Source of the DNA: Methylophilaceae bacterium UBA7525
GTDB lineage: Bacteria; Pseudomonadota; Gammaproteobacteria; Burkholderiales; Methylophilaceae
Reading direction: 5' to 3'
DNA length: 15,368 nt
Assembly (NCBI GenBank): GCA_002479405.1
Contig: DLMX01000065.1
Location: 96,587 to 111,954 of the forward strand
This document shows positions 7,825 to 15,200 of the stretch, in pieces. Numbering within the stretch: the stretch's first letter is position 1; the number at the start of each line of letters is the position of its first letter. The notes below the pieces were generated by a model that was not told where the DNA came from, searched no databases, and worked only from the letters and a program-made list of their open reading frames with translations. Made by a program: the position numbers and the translations under genes.

Positions 7825-8874
7825 TCAGGGGGCGGGGTTCATGTAGCGCAAATGAATCTGCTCGATTTCAGCCAGCAATTCCGTCGACAGTGGTTTTTGC
7901 CAGGCTGCGAGGTTCTCCCGCAGCTGCTGCATGCTGGTAGCCCCGATGATGGTACTGGTCACAAACCAGCGGTGATAGACAAAGGCAAGTGCAAGTTCGG
8001 CCGGGCTGTAGCCGTGTTGCCGTGCCAGTGCGGCATAGGCGGCACTGGCCGGCGCCACGTTGGGTTTTTCATAGCGCTGGGCAAATCCCCTGAACATGGT
8101 GGCACGGCCGCTGCCGCCTTCCAGATATTTGGCTGTCAGATGACCGAATGCCAACGGAGAATAAGCCAGCAAGCCAAGTCCCTCGCGATAACAGATCTCC
8201 GCCAGACCGAATTCGAATCCTCGATTGATCAGATTATAGCAATTCTGGATACTGACGATGACCGGCAGGTCGTGCTGGCGAGCCAATCGCAGAAATTCCA
8301 TGACACCCCACGGCTGTTCGTTGGAGAGGCCGATGTGACGTATTTTTCCCTCCTGCACCAGTTCCGCCAGCGCCTGCAACTGTTCGTGAATGCCGACCCA
8401 TTGCCGCTGCTTGCCATGCTCGAACTCTTGCGCGGGATCGAACTGGTATTGACCGAACATGGGCACGTTGCGCTCCGGCCAGTGCAGCTGATAGAGATCG
8501 ATATAGTCGGTTTGCAGGCGTTGCAGAGAACCTACGACCGCCTCCCGCAGATTTCGCCGGTCGATGGCCTGCGGTCCGCCACGTATCCATTCCAGCTTGC
8601 GTCGTGGTCCGGCGATCTTGGTGGCGAGCACGATATCCTCGCGACGCTGGTACCGGAGCCAGTTGCCGACGATGGTTTCGGTGCGGGTATAGGTCTCGGG
8701 CTTGGGCGGTACCGGATACATCTCTGCCGTATCGATGAAATTGATGCCCTGCGTCAGCGCATAATCAAGCTGTTCATGTGCCTCCGCCTCGGTGTTCTGT
8801 TCGCCGAAGGTCATGGTGCCAAGACAGATTGCAGATACACGGAGCCCGCTCTGCCCCAGTTGACGATATTCCAT
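7825..8874 (-). CDS. tas: Tas-type aldo/keto reductase
   Basis: 349 residues, close to E. coli Tas (about 346). An NADPH-dependent oxidoreductase of the AKR superfamily. The catalytic tetrad is complete: Asp48, Tyr53, Lys86 and His131 (in LYQLHWPERN). Tas-specific stretches are LGTMTFGEQN, INFIDTAEMYPVPPKPET and VGNWL. Tas complements tyrosine auxotrophy of starved E. coli mutants, but its natural substrate is not established. ATG at 8874 with AGGGGGAAT upstream. It lies 54 bases after the histidine kinase; it could be read through from that operon. The function here is known only to the family level. Confidence 0.92.
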   Translation of the reverse strand: MEYRQLGQSGLRVSAICLGTMTFGEQNTEAEAHEQLDYALTQGINFIDTAEMYPVPPKPETYTRTETIVGNWLRYQRREDIVLATKIAGPRRKLEWIRGGPQAIDRRNLREAVVGSLQRLQTDYIDLYQLHWPERNVPMFGQYQFDPAQEFEHGKQRQWVGIHEQLQALAELVQEGKIRHIGLSNEQPWGVMEFLRLARQHDLPVIVSIQNCYNLINRGFEFGLAEICYREGLGLLAYSPLAFGHLTAKYLEGGSGRATMFRGFAQRYEKPNVAPASAAYAALARQHGYSPAELALAFVYHRWFVTSTIIGATSMQQLRENLAAWQKPLSTELLAEIEQIHLRYMNPAP

Positions 8875-8928
8875 ATTCCCCCTGAAACTGGCGCCGATAA
8901 CTGCGCCCGAATTGACGATACCGTCATG

Positions 8929-10260
8929 TTAACGATTTGGCAGCCAGACTTCCACGCTGAATCCACCCAACTCCTGCGAACGGCCCAGTTTCAGCCTGCC
9001 TCCATAACTTTCAACGATATCGCGCACAATGGCCAGGCCGAGACCACTGCCCGGCTGACTTTCGTCCGCCCGGAAACCGCGCACGGTAACCTGTTGCAAT
9101 TCCTCTGGCGAGCAGCCTGGTCCGTCGTCTTCGATCGTGAACACCACGCCATCCGACTTCTTCACGCTCAACAGCACTTGGCCGACGGCCCATTTGCAGG
9201 CGTTATCCAACAGGTTGCCGAGCAATTCCAGCAGATCTTCCTGATCGCCGGTAAAGACAGCCCCGTCATCCACCCGCCAGCGGATATCCAACGTCTTGCC
9301 TGCATGCATGAGTTGCAAGGTCTGCACCAGCATGCCGATCTCTTCCTGCAGATTGACACGCTGACCTGGCAAGGCATCACCCATGAGACGCGCCCGCTTC
9401 AGTTCCCGTTCGACGATGCGACGCAACGCTTCAGTCGATTCCTGCAAGGAGTTCTGTAACTCCGGCAGTGCCATGATCTCAGGCTGCTGCGCTATCTGTG
9501 AGAGTATGGACAGCCGCGTCTTCAGTGCGTGTGCCAGATTGCCCAACGCCTCACGCGAGCGTCTGGCCTTGTTACCCATGGCAGCAAGCAAGCGATTCAA
9601 CTCGGCAACTACCGGCGCGATCTCGGCCGGCCCCGCCATCTCCACTCGGTCGGTTTCGCCCCGCTCCAGCTTGCCCATGTTGGCTCGTAACATCTGTAGC
9701 GGCTTGAGTTCTCTTCTGACAATGTAATATTGCAGCAACAGCAAAGCCGCCAGGATGAGCGCCGACACTGCGCCGTACAGCCACTGGAACTGGCGCAGTC
9801 CGGCATCGAACTGTTTCAGGTCTTCCGCCACGGTGATGACTATCAGTCTGTCCTGCTTGAGATAACCATGCGTGACCGACAGCAGGCGCTGCCAGTCCGG
9901 GCCGTCTATGGTCAGACGCACTTGGACCCCGGCATTGACAGCCGGCGTCAACAGATCATGATCCCATAGTGAACGCGAGACATACTGCTGCCCGATGGAT
10001 TCAATAACAAAATAATGTCCGGAAAACGGCCGCTGATAAACGGTGCTGATGCGCGTCGTATCAATCGTCATCTGACCTGATGCATCGAACTGAATGCCGG
10101 CCAGCAGGCTCTCACTATCCTGCAACAGGCGACTTGCCATCTGATCCTCTGTCAGATGACGAATGGCATAACTGACCATGCCCCACTGCACGGTCAGCAG
10201 GATCACCAGACTGAGAGCCAGCCCCCAGGAAAGCCGCCCGCTCAACGATTTCACAGGCAT
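8929..10260 (-). CDS. PhoQ-like sensor histidine kinase
   Basis: 443 residues. Membrane helix at about 12-30, periplasmic sensor region 31-160, second helix at about 161-180, a HAMP-like segment to about 232, then the phosphoacceptor box NLAHALKTR with His244. The ATPase domain has the N box LLDNACKWA (Asn353), G1 EDDGPG (378-381 region) and G2 GSGLGLAIV (404-412). The N-L-x-H-x-L-K-T pattern is PhoQ-like. Odd point: the proline that normally follows HxLKT is Arg249, encoded CGG (one base from CCG). The gene starts 4 bases after the regulator stop, so the two are probably coupled. The signal sensed cannot be read from the sequence; the sensor domain lacks the dense acidic patch of enteric PhoQ. 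Confidence 0.93.
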   Translation of the reverse strand: MPVKSLSGRLSWGLALSLVILLTVQWGMVSYAIRHLTEDQMASRLLQDSESLLAGIQFDASGQMTIDTTRISTVYQRPFSGHYFVIESIGQQYVSRSLWDHDLLTPAVNAGVQVRLTIDGPDWQRLLSVTHGYLKQDRLIVITVAEDLKQFDAGLRQFQWLYGAVSALILAALLLLQYYIVRRELKPLQMLRANMGKLERGETDRVEMAGPAEIAPVVAELNRLLAAMGNKARRSREALGNLAHALKTRLSILSQIAQQPEIMALPELQNSLQESTEALRRIVERELKRARLMGDALPGQRVNLQEEIGMLVQTLQLMHAGKTLDIRWRVDDGAVFTGDQEDLLELLGNLLDNACKWAVGQVLLSVKKSDGVVFTIEDDGPGCSPEELQQVTVRGFRADESQPGSGLGLAIVRDIVESYGGRLKLGRSQELGGFSVEVWLPNR

Positions 10261-10264
10261 GGGC

Positions 10265-10933
10265 TCACGACCCCTTGCTGCTGAACAAGTAACCTTGACC
10301 TCGTTTGGTCTGAATCAGCTCAGAGCCGATCTTCTGCCGCAACCGGTTGATATAGACCTCCATGACGTTGCTGTCCTTGTCGCTGTCATAATCGTAAACA
10401 TGTTCAGCCAGTCGACTCTTGGAAATCACCTGATCCGGATTCAGCATGAAATAGCGCAACAGCCGGTATTCCGTTGCCGTCAGACTCTCATGACGCCCGT
10501 CCGCACCAATCAGGCTCTGCGTCGCTTCATCCAGCGTAACACCATGCGCCGTCAACGGACCGGCAGCCAGTCCCTGGCTTCGCTTGAGCACAGCACTCAC
10601 ACGTGCCAGCAATTCTTCCACCTGGAATGGTTTGCCGATGTAATCATCGGCACCGGCCTTGAAGCCCTCGACTTTTTCCTGCCAGCTGCCGCGTGCCGTC
10701 AATACCACCACCGGCACCTTATTATCACGCTTGCGCCAATTGGCCAGTACCTCCAGTCCGGAGCGCTGGGGCAAGCCCAGATCCAGAATGACCAGATCAT
10801 AAGGTTCGATATCGCCCAGTGCTTCAGCATCGACGCCGTCAACAGAGAGATCCACGGCATAACCGGCCTGCTGCAAGGTCGTGCGCAGTTGAGGCCCAAG
10901 GGTCACATCATCTTCCACCAACAGCAGTCGCAT
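10265..10933 (-). CDS. PhoP-like OmpR-family response regulator
   Basis: 222 residues. The receiver domain (1-115) has the acidic pocket VEDD (7-9), phosphoacceptor Asp51 in VILDLGLPQRSG, Thr79 and Lys101 in GKPF. The segment LTARGSWQEKVEGFKAGADDYIGKPF is close in pattern to PhoP. A winged-helix DNA-binding domain follows (about 125-222), with the recognition-helix region SNVMEVYINRLRQKI and the end TKRGQGYLF. Start ATG at 10933, 8 bases after the PepSY gene stop. It pairs with the kinase directly downstream. Assignment as PhoP/PhoQ or a related system (QseB- or PmrA-like) is by overall pattern only. Confidence 0.95.
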   Translation of the reverse strand: MRLLLVEDDVTLGPQLRTTLQQAGYAVDLSVDGVDAEALGDIEPYDLVILDLGLPQRSGLEVLANWRKRDNKVPVVVLTARGSWQEKVEGFKAGADDYIGKPFQVEELLARVSAVLKRSQGLAAGPLTAHGVTLDEATQSLIGADGRHESLTATEYRLLRYFMLNPDQVISKSRLAEHVYDYDSDKDSNVMEVYINRLRQKIGSELIQTKRGQGYLFSSKGS

Positions 10934-10941
10934 AAAACACC

Positions 10942-11277
10942 TCAGTCGTCGATTTCCAATTTGATCAACTCACCGGTACTGGCATTGATGTCCAGTTCCC
11001 ACACCACACCCTTGGCATCAAGAATTTCGACTTCATAGATATACATACGGGATTTCCTGTTGCGCTCGAGCTCGATTTCGAGAATGTCGCCTGGCTTGAT
11101 GGAGCGCGCAATTCCCGAGATCTTCTCAAAAGACAATATCTCGCCTGCAGCTTGCAGGCGACGCGCCTCCACATGACTGACATTCTCGCCGGCATGTACC
11201 GGCGCAGAAAGCATCAGCAGCAACAGCATCCAGGGAGCAACAAGCAACTGATTGATTGAGTATATTCCGCGTTTCAT
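10942..11277 (-). CDS. Secreted PepSY-domain protein
   Basis: 111 residues. A signal peptide (positive start MKRG, hydrophobic core, cleavage after AHA at about residue 29) is followed by a single PepSY domain: EARRLQAAGEILSFEKI, the conserved hydrophobic pair of strands YIYEVEILD and VWELDINASTGEL. The fold is known from inhibitors of M4 peptidases and from envelope regulators. Single PepSY proteins are often encoded next to PhoPQ-like two-component genes and are thought to modulate or respond to them. ATG at 11277, preceded by GAAGGGTGAA. First gene of a PepSY-regulator-kinase operon with 8- and 4-base gaps. Confidence 0.88.
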   Translation of the reverse strand: MKRGIYSINQLLVAPWMLLLLMLSAPVHAGENVSHVEARRLQAAGEILSFEKISGIARSIKPGDILEIELERNRKSRMYIYEVEILDAKGVVWELDINASTGELIKLEIDD

Positions 11278-11339
11278 TTCACCCTTCTTTCATGTTCACA
11301 GACAACAGGCATCTTCCTGCTTTTAGCTGATTACATGCC

Positions 11340-11345
11340 AGTATA
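11340..11345 (-). promoter_or_regulatory. Putative -10 box (TATACT) for the PepSY-two-component operon
   Basis: TATACT on the minus strand, 63 bases before the PepSY ATG, would give a leader of about 55 bases. The upstream stretch GGTTAAGTTTCAATTCAG is AT-rich with no strong -35 hexamer, compatible with activator control or autoregulation. This last point is inference. Confidence 0.45.
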
Positions 11346-11380
11346 GTGCCGCAATCTGAATTGAAACTTAACCAGTAAGC

Positions 11381-11411
11381 AAAAAAAACGGCACCACTGT
11401 GCCGTTTTTTT
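11381..11411 (-). terminator. Intrinsic terminator after argG
   Basis: CGGCAC (11389-11394) and GTGCCG (11399-11404) form a GC stem with loop CACT, flanked by A8 and T7 runs. In the minus direction it is followed by eight T. It starts about 22 bases after the argG stop. Because the A and T tracts are symmetric it could also stop transcription on the other strand. Confidence 0.92.
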
Positions 11412-11432
11412 CCGTTACTGAGGGTTTGCCGA

Positions 11433-12656
11433 CTAACCGCGGCGCTTGTCCAGATTCGCGGCGATACGCATGCGCAAGGCATTGAGCTTGATAAAGCCGC
11501 CTGCATCCTTCTGGTCATAGGCACCGGCGTCATCCTCGAACGTGGCGATCGTCGGGTCGAACAGTGAATCGGTCTTGCTGTCGCGGCCGACGACGATGAC
11601 ATTACCCTTGTACAGCTTGAGGCGCACAAAACCGTTGACGGTCTTCTGGGTATGGTCGATCAATGTCTGCAATGCGATGCGCTCGGGGCTCCACCAGTAG
11701 CCGTTGTAGATCAGGCTCGCGTAACGTGGCATTAGATCATCCTTCAAATGCGCCACTTCGCGATCCAGTGTCAACGATTCGATGGCACGATGCCCCTTCA
11801 GCATGATGGTGCCGCCCGGCGTTTCATAGCAGCCGCGCGACTTCATGCCGACGTAGCGGTTCTCTACCAGATCAAGACGACCGATACCATGCTTGCCGCC
11901 CAGCCTGTTCAGTTCTGCCAACAGTTCGTGCGGCGCCATCTTCTTGCCATTGAGCGCTACCGGGTCGCCGTGTGCATATTCAATGTCCAGATATTCGGCG
12001 GCATCTGGCGCCTTTTCCGGACTCACTGTCCAGCGCCACATATCCTCTTCCGCTTCCGCTGCGGGGTTTTCCAGATGACGCCCCTCGTAGGAAATATGCA
12101 GCAGGTTGGCGTCCATGGAATACGGGCTACCGCCCTGCTTATGCTTCATCTCGACCGGGATGCCATGCTGCTCGGCATAGGCCAGCAGTTTTTCACGGCT
12201 CAAAAGATCCCATTCGCGCCAAGGCGCAATGACCTTGATGTTGGGGTTAAGCGCATAAGCGCCCAGTTCGAAGCGCACCTGATCGTTACCCTTTCCGGTC
12301 GCCCCATGGGAAATGGCATCAGCCTTGGTCTCGTTAGCGATTTCAATCAACCGCTTGGCAATCAGTGGACGAGCAATCGACGTCCCCAGCAGATATTCGC
12401 CTTCATAGACGGTATTGGCGCGGAACATCGGAAACACGAAGTCGCGCACAAACTCTTCACGCAGGTCATCAATGTAAATTTCCTTGATACCAAATTTCTT
12501 CGCCTTCTCACGTGCCGGCTCCAGCTCTTCGCCTTGGCCGACATCGGCGGTGAAGGTCACCACCTCGCACTGATAGGTATCCTGCAGCCATTTGAGAATG
12601 ACTGAGGTATCCAGCCCGCCTGAGTAGGCGAGCACCACTTTTTTGATTTCGCTCAT
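11433..12656 (-). CDS. argG: Argininosuccinate synthase
   Basis: 407 residues, the common bacterial type (shorter than the E. coli 447-residue form). Joins citrulline and aspartate with ATP in arginine synthesis. The ATP-binding loop AYSGGLDTS is at 10-18. Other family stretches are SHGATGKGNDQVRFE, PWREWDLLSREK, SPYSMDANLLHISYEG and the ESLTLDRE region. Start at 12656 is chosen because TAGGAAAAAT precedes it and MSEIKKVVLAYSGG is the family N-terminus. A 16-codon upstream extension would begin inside the CACAGAG hairpin and is rejected. It follows argF after a 334-bp gap and ends at its own terminator. Confidence 0.97.
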   Translation of the reverse strand: MSEIKKVVLAYSGGLDTSVILKWLQDTYQCEVVTFTADVGQGEELEPAREKAKKFGIKEIYIDDLREEFVRDFVFPMFRANTVYEGEYLLGTSIARPLIAKRLIEIANETKADAISHGATGKGNDQVRFELGAYALNPNIKVIAPWREWDLLSREKLLAYAEQHGIPVEMKHKQGGSPYSMDANLLHISYEGRHLENPAAEAEEDMWRWTVSPEKAPDAAEYLDIEYAHGDPVALNGKKMAPHELLAELNRLGGKHGIGRLDLVENRYVGMKSRGCYETPGGTIMLKGHRAIESLTLDREVAHLKDDLMPRYASLIYNGYWWSPERIALQTLIDHTQKTVNGFVRLKLYKGNVIVVGRDSKTDSLFDPTIATFEDDAGAYDQKDAGGFIKLNALRMRIAANLDKRRG

Positions 12657-12680
12657 ATTTTTCCTAGAAAACAATTTTTT

Positions 12681-12741
12681 AGCCACAGAGATCACAGAGG
12701 TCACCGAGAAAAACTCTGTGGACTCTGTGATCTCTGTGGCT
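12681..12741. repeat. 61-bp hairpin of CACAGAG units in the argG leader region
   Basis: AGCCACAGAGATCACAGAG (12681-12699) and CTCTGTGATCTCTGTGGCT (12723-12741) are perfect 19-bp inverted repeats. Continuing inward, GTCACCGAG and CTCTGTGGA extend the pairing with three mismatches up to an AAAAA loop (12709-12713). Each arm is therefore three 9-base units of the type CACAGAGNN. It sits 24 bases before the argG start. Similar CACAGAG-type intergenic repeats occur in many unrelated bacterial genomes, from memory; copy number here must be searched. Confidence 0.85.
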
Positions 12742-12791
12742 CGAATTTAGAGTTTGTACAACGTCATTACTTAACTTGTGAGACAGATATG

Positions 12792-12824
12792 ATTTTGGCT
12801 ACGGCCACCGCTTTGCGGCTTAAC
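12792..12824. repeat. 33-bp direct repeat, copy 1
   Basis: This stretch, from ATTTTGGCT to GCTTAAC, matches 12909-12941 at 27 of 33 positions in the same orientation. Each copy lies downstream (in minus-strand sense) of an argF 3' end: this copy after the argF remnant, the other after the true argF. Confidence 0.7.
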
Positions 12825-12847
12825 AGACCGCACCCAACGCAACAAGC

Positions 12848-12898
12848 TCAGCCAACCACCTTCCCCAATAACAGATATTCCATCAGCGCCTTTTGTGT
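12848..12898 (-). pseudogene. argF 3'-end remnant (last 16 codons plus stop)
   Basis: On the minus strand this reads TQKALMEYLLLGKVVG and stop TGA, against TQKALMEYLLLGKVAG at the end of the intact argF 143 bases away. The remnant is preceded by an in-frame TAA and has no start. Of 16 codons, 9 differ synonymously, 1 changes Ala to Val, and 6 are identical. That pattern means the copy diverged while still part of a functional gene, so it is not a fresh local duplication. It fits a relic of a second argF or of the argF end displaced by recombination or insertion. Confidence 0.85.
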
Positions 12899-12908
12899 TT
12901 ATAGCGCG

Positions 12909-12941
12909 GTTTTGGCTTCGGCCGCCGCTACGCAGCTTAAC
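12909..12941. repeat. 33-bp direct repeat, copy 2
   Basis: The partner of 12792-12824, located 50 bases after the true argF stop in the minus direction. It overlaps the left arm of the TAACTTGC hairpin. The distance from repeat to stop differs between copies (49 versus 23 bases), so about 26 bases were gained or lost. Confidence 0.7.
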
Positions 12942-12956
12942 TTGCTGCGCAAGTTA
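12938..12956. repeat. 8-bp perfect hairpin after argF
   Basis: TAACTTGC (12938-12945) and GCAAGTTA (12949-12956) with a TGC loop. It lies 35 bases after the argF stop but lacks a following T-run, so it is at best a weak or Rho-assisted 3' end, or a transcript-stabilising hairpin. Confidence 0.5.
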
Positions 12957-12990
12957 GCCTGCGCCGAAATCCCCTTCAAGCCATTGATGC

Positions 12991-13911
12991 CTATCCAGCC
13001 ACCTTCCCTAACAACAAATACTCCATCAACGCTTTCTGCGTGTGAAGGCGATTTTCAGCCTCATCCCAGACGACACTGTGCGGACCGTCGATGACTTCCG
13101 CCGCAACTTCCTCGCCACGATGCGCAGGCAGACAGTGCATGAACAGCGCATCCTTCGCCGCCACTTTCATCATGTCGGCATCGACCTGCCAGTCGGCGAA
13201 GTCGCGCATGCGTTCCTCGTTCTCGGCTTCGAATCCCATGCTGGTCCAGACATCGGTCGTCACCAGATCGGCGCCGCGGGCGGCTTCCATCGGATCGGCG
13301 AATTCCTCGTAATGGGCATTGCCATAAAGACCAGCACGCTCCTGCTCGACTTCATAGCCAGGCGGTGTCGAAACATGGACGTTGAAATCCAGCACTTCCG
13401 CTGCCTGCAGCCAGGTGTTGCAGACGTTGTTGGAATCACCGATCCACGCCACCGTCTTGCCCTGAATCGGACCACGATGCTCGATAAAGGTGAAGATATC
13501 GGCCAATATCTGGCATGGATGGTATTCGTTGGTCAGGCCATTGATCACCGGCACCCGGGAGTTATCGGCGAAACGTTCGATAATCTCCTGCTCGAACGTG
13601 CGGATCATGACGATATCGCTCATGCGCGAAATGACCTGCGCAGCATCTTCCACCGGCTCACCGCGCCCAAGTTGCGAGTCGCGTGTGTTGAGATAGATGG
13701 CCGTACCGCCCAGTTGCTGCATGCCGGCCTCAAACGACAGGCGTGTACGGGTACTGGCCTTCTCGAAAATCATCACCAGAGTACGATCGGTCAAAGGCCA
13801 ATATTGCTGGTAAGCCTTGAATTGCGACTTGATCCAGGCACTGCGCTCAAAAATATGGTTGAGCTCGTCACGGTTCAAGTCGTTGAATTGTAAAAAGTGT
13901 TTGATTGCCAT
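12991..13911 (-). CDS. argF: Ornithine carbamoyltransferase (anabolic)
   Basis: 306 residues. Forms citrulline from ornithine and carbamoyl phosphate. The carbamoyl-phosphate loop STRTR is at 53-57, HPCQ at 131-134, the ornithine-binding DVWTSMG at 220-226 and the catalytic HCLP at 259-262, all intact. Starts MAIKHFLQFNDL as in other betaproteobacterial proteins; the Shine-Dalgarno is weak. It follows argD by 32 bases, so the two are likely one transcript. Its 3' end is repeated, diverged, in the gap before argG. Confidence 0.97.
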   Translation of the reverse strand: MAIKHFLQFNDLNRDELNHIFERSAWIKSQFKAYQQYWPLTDRTLVMIFEKASTRTRLSFEAGMQQLGGTAIYLNTRDSQLGRGEPVEDAAQVISRMSDIVMIRTFEQEIIERFADNSRVPVINGLTNEYHPCQILADIFTFIEHRGPIQGKTVAWIGDSNNVCNTWLQAAEVLDFNVHVSTPPGYEVEQERAGLYGNAHYEEFADPMEAARGADLVTTDVWTSMGFEAENEERMRDFADWQVDADMMKVAAKDALFMHCLPAHRGEEVAAEVIDGPHSVVWDEAENRLHTQKALMEYLLLGKVAG

Positions 13912-13943
13912 AATTTGCTTGCTTTTGGTTATAAGCTGCCGTC

Positions 13944-15125
13944 TTACTCGCTCAGAAAGTCTCTGATTAAAGGAACCAGCAATTGTACCAACTGTCCGGC
14001 TTCGGCCTGATTCATGACCAATGGCGGCAACAGTCTGACGACATTCTCGGCCGTAACATTGATAAGCAGTTTCTGTTCCAGCGCCCGCTTGACCAGATCG
14101 CCGCAGGGACGATCGAGCTGAATACCTATCATCATGCCCGCATTACGTATGATTTTCACGCCAGGCTGATCGGCCAAAGCCACTCTCAACTGCTCGCATA
14201 TCCAACTGCCCACAGTCTCGGCATTTTCCCGAAGCTGCTCCTGTTCAATCACATCCAGTGTCGTCAAGCCGGCGGCGCATGCCAGCGGATTGCCGCCGAA
14301 TGTAGAGCCATGCTTGCCGTAAGTGAAGACTTCCGCAGCCGCCCCTTTGGCCAGACAGGCGCCAATCGGTACGCCGGAACCAAGACCTTTGGCCAGCGTC
14401 ATGACATCCGGCATGACATCGGTGTGCTGGAAAGCGAACCAGGTACCAGTACGCCCGATACCACTCTGCACTTCATCCAGCATCAAGAGCCAGCCATGTG
14501 CATCACAGATCTCACGCAAGCCGGCCAGATATGCTCTGACATCGTGCGGCACGTTGATGCCGCCCTCGCCCTGCACCGGTTCGACCAGAATTGCCACCAC
14601 GTTCTGATTGCGGCTGGCAACTTGCCGAATCGCTTCCAGATCATCAAACGGCACACGAATGAAGCCACTCACCAGCGGCTCAAAACCGGCTTGTGCCTTG
14701 CGGTTTCCGGTGGCAGAAAGCGTGGCCATGGTCCGGCCATGGAAAGCCTTTTCCATGACAATGATTTCGGGATTCTCGATTCCCCGGTTGTGACCGTGCA
14801 GTCGCGCCAGCTTGATGGCAGCCTCATTGGCCTCGCAACCGGAATTGCAGAAAAACACGCGGTCCATACCGGAAATTCCGGCAAGCCTGTCTGCCAGCTG
14901 TTGCTGTTCCCGGATATGGTAGATGTTGGAAACATGGATCAACCTAGCGGACTGGTCGGCAATAGCCTTGACCAGTTTCGGATGCGCATGACCCAAACCG
15001 TTTACGGCAACACCCGCCAAGGCATCAAGATATTTATCGCCTTGTTCATCCCACAGCCAGATGCCCTCGCCTTTGACAAAAGTCACAGGCTGCCTGCCAT
15101 AGGTGTTCATCAAATGATCTGACAT
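13944..15125 (-). CDS. argD: Acetylornithine (and succinyldiaminopimelate) aminotransferase
   Basis: 393 residues. A PLP-dependent class III transaminase that makes N-acetylornithine in arginine synthesis; the same enzyme usually also serves lysine synthesis. PLP lysine is Lys246 in TLAKGLGSGVPIGA. Asp217-Glu218 (LDEVQSGIGRTG) contact the cofactor, FCNSGCEANEAAIK (92-105) binds phosphate, and GSTFGGNPLA lies at 273-282. Start ATG at 15125 gives MSDHLMNTYGRQPVTF, the family N-terminus. A 21-codon extension to 15188 would translate the terminator stem and is rejected. The ribosome site is poor. The upstream terminator ends 18 bases before the start codon, which raises the question of where its promoter is. 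Confidence 0.96.
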   Translation of the reverse strand: MSDHLMNTYGRQPVTFVKGEGIWLWDEQGDKYLDALAGVAVNGLGHAHPKLVKAIADQSARLIHVSNIYHIREQQQLADRLAGISGMDRVFFCNSGCEANEAAIKLARLHGHNRGIENPEIIVMEKAFHGRTMATLSATGNRKAQAGFEPLVSGFIRVPFDDLEAIRQVASRNQNVVAILVEPVQGEGGINVPHDVRAYLAGLREICDAHGWLLMLDEVQSGIGRTGTWFAFQHTDVMPDVMTLAKGLGSGVPIGACLAKGAAAEVFTYGKHGSTFGGNPLACAAGLTTLDVIEQEQLRENAETVGSWICEQLRVALADQPGVKIIRNAGMMIGIQLDRPCGDLVKRALEQKLLINVTAENVVRLLPPLVMNQAEAGQLVQLLVPLIRDFLSE

Positions 15126-15142
15126 ATTATTGTTTCGTACTC

Positions 15143-15184
15143 TAAAAATAAAAATGCAAACGGCGGCCCCAGCCGCCGTTTGCA
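15143..15184 (-). terminator. Intrinsic terminator of the upstream PuuD-like gene
   Basis: TGCAAACGGCGGC (15155-15167) and GCCGCCGTTTGCA (15172-15184) form a perfect 13-bp stem with loop CCCA. In the minus direction it is followed by TTTTTATTTTTA. It lies 16 bases after the stop of the upstream gene and 18 before the argD start. Confidence 0.93.
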
Positions 15185-15200
15185 GCACAGGTAAAAATTA

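Noticed and set aside
7822..9459. A 545-codon open frame on the plus strand across tas and the kinase gene
   Set aside because: It lies antisense to two genes with intact catalytic motifs, and its translation shows no recognisable domain. It is a mirror frame of GC-biased codons.
12657..12704. N-terminal extension of argG
   Set aside because: It starts inside the CACAGAG hairpin and lacks family similarity, whereas the ATG at 12656 has a good ribosome site.
12681..12741. CRISPR array
   Set aside because: The CACAGAG units are 9-base, inverted about a loop, and have no spacers of 25-40 bases; no cas genes are present.
12742..12791. A promoter for argG upstream of the hairpin
   Set aside because: Several weak hexamer matches such as TTGTAC exist but no pair with proper spacing; not strong enough to list.
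13983..15122. A 379-codon plus-strand frame opposite argD
   Set aside because: Antisense shadow of a clear PLP enzyme with no domain signal of its own.
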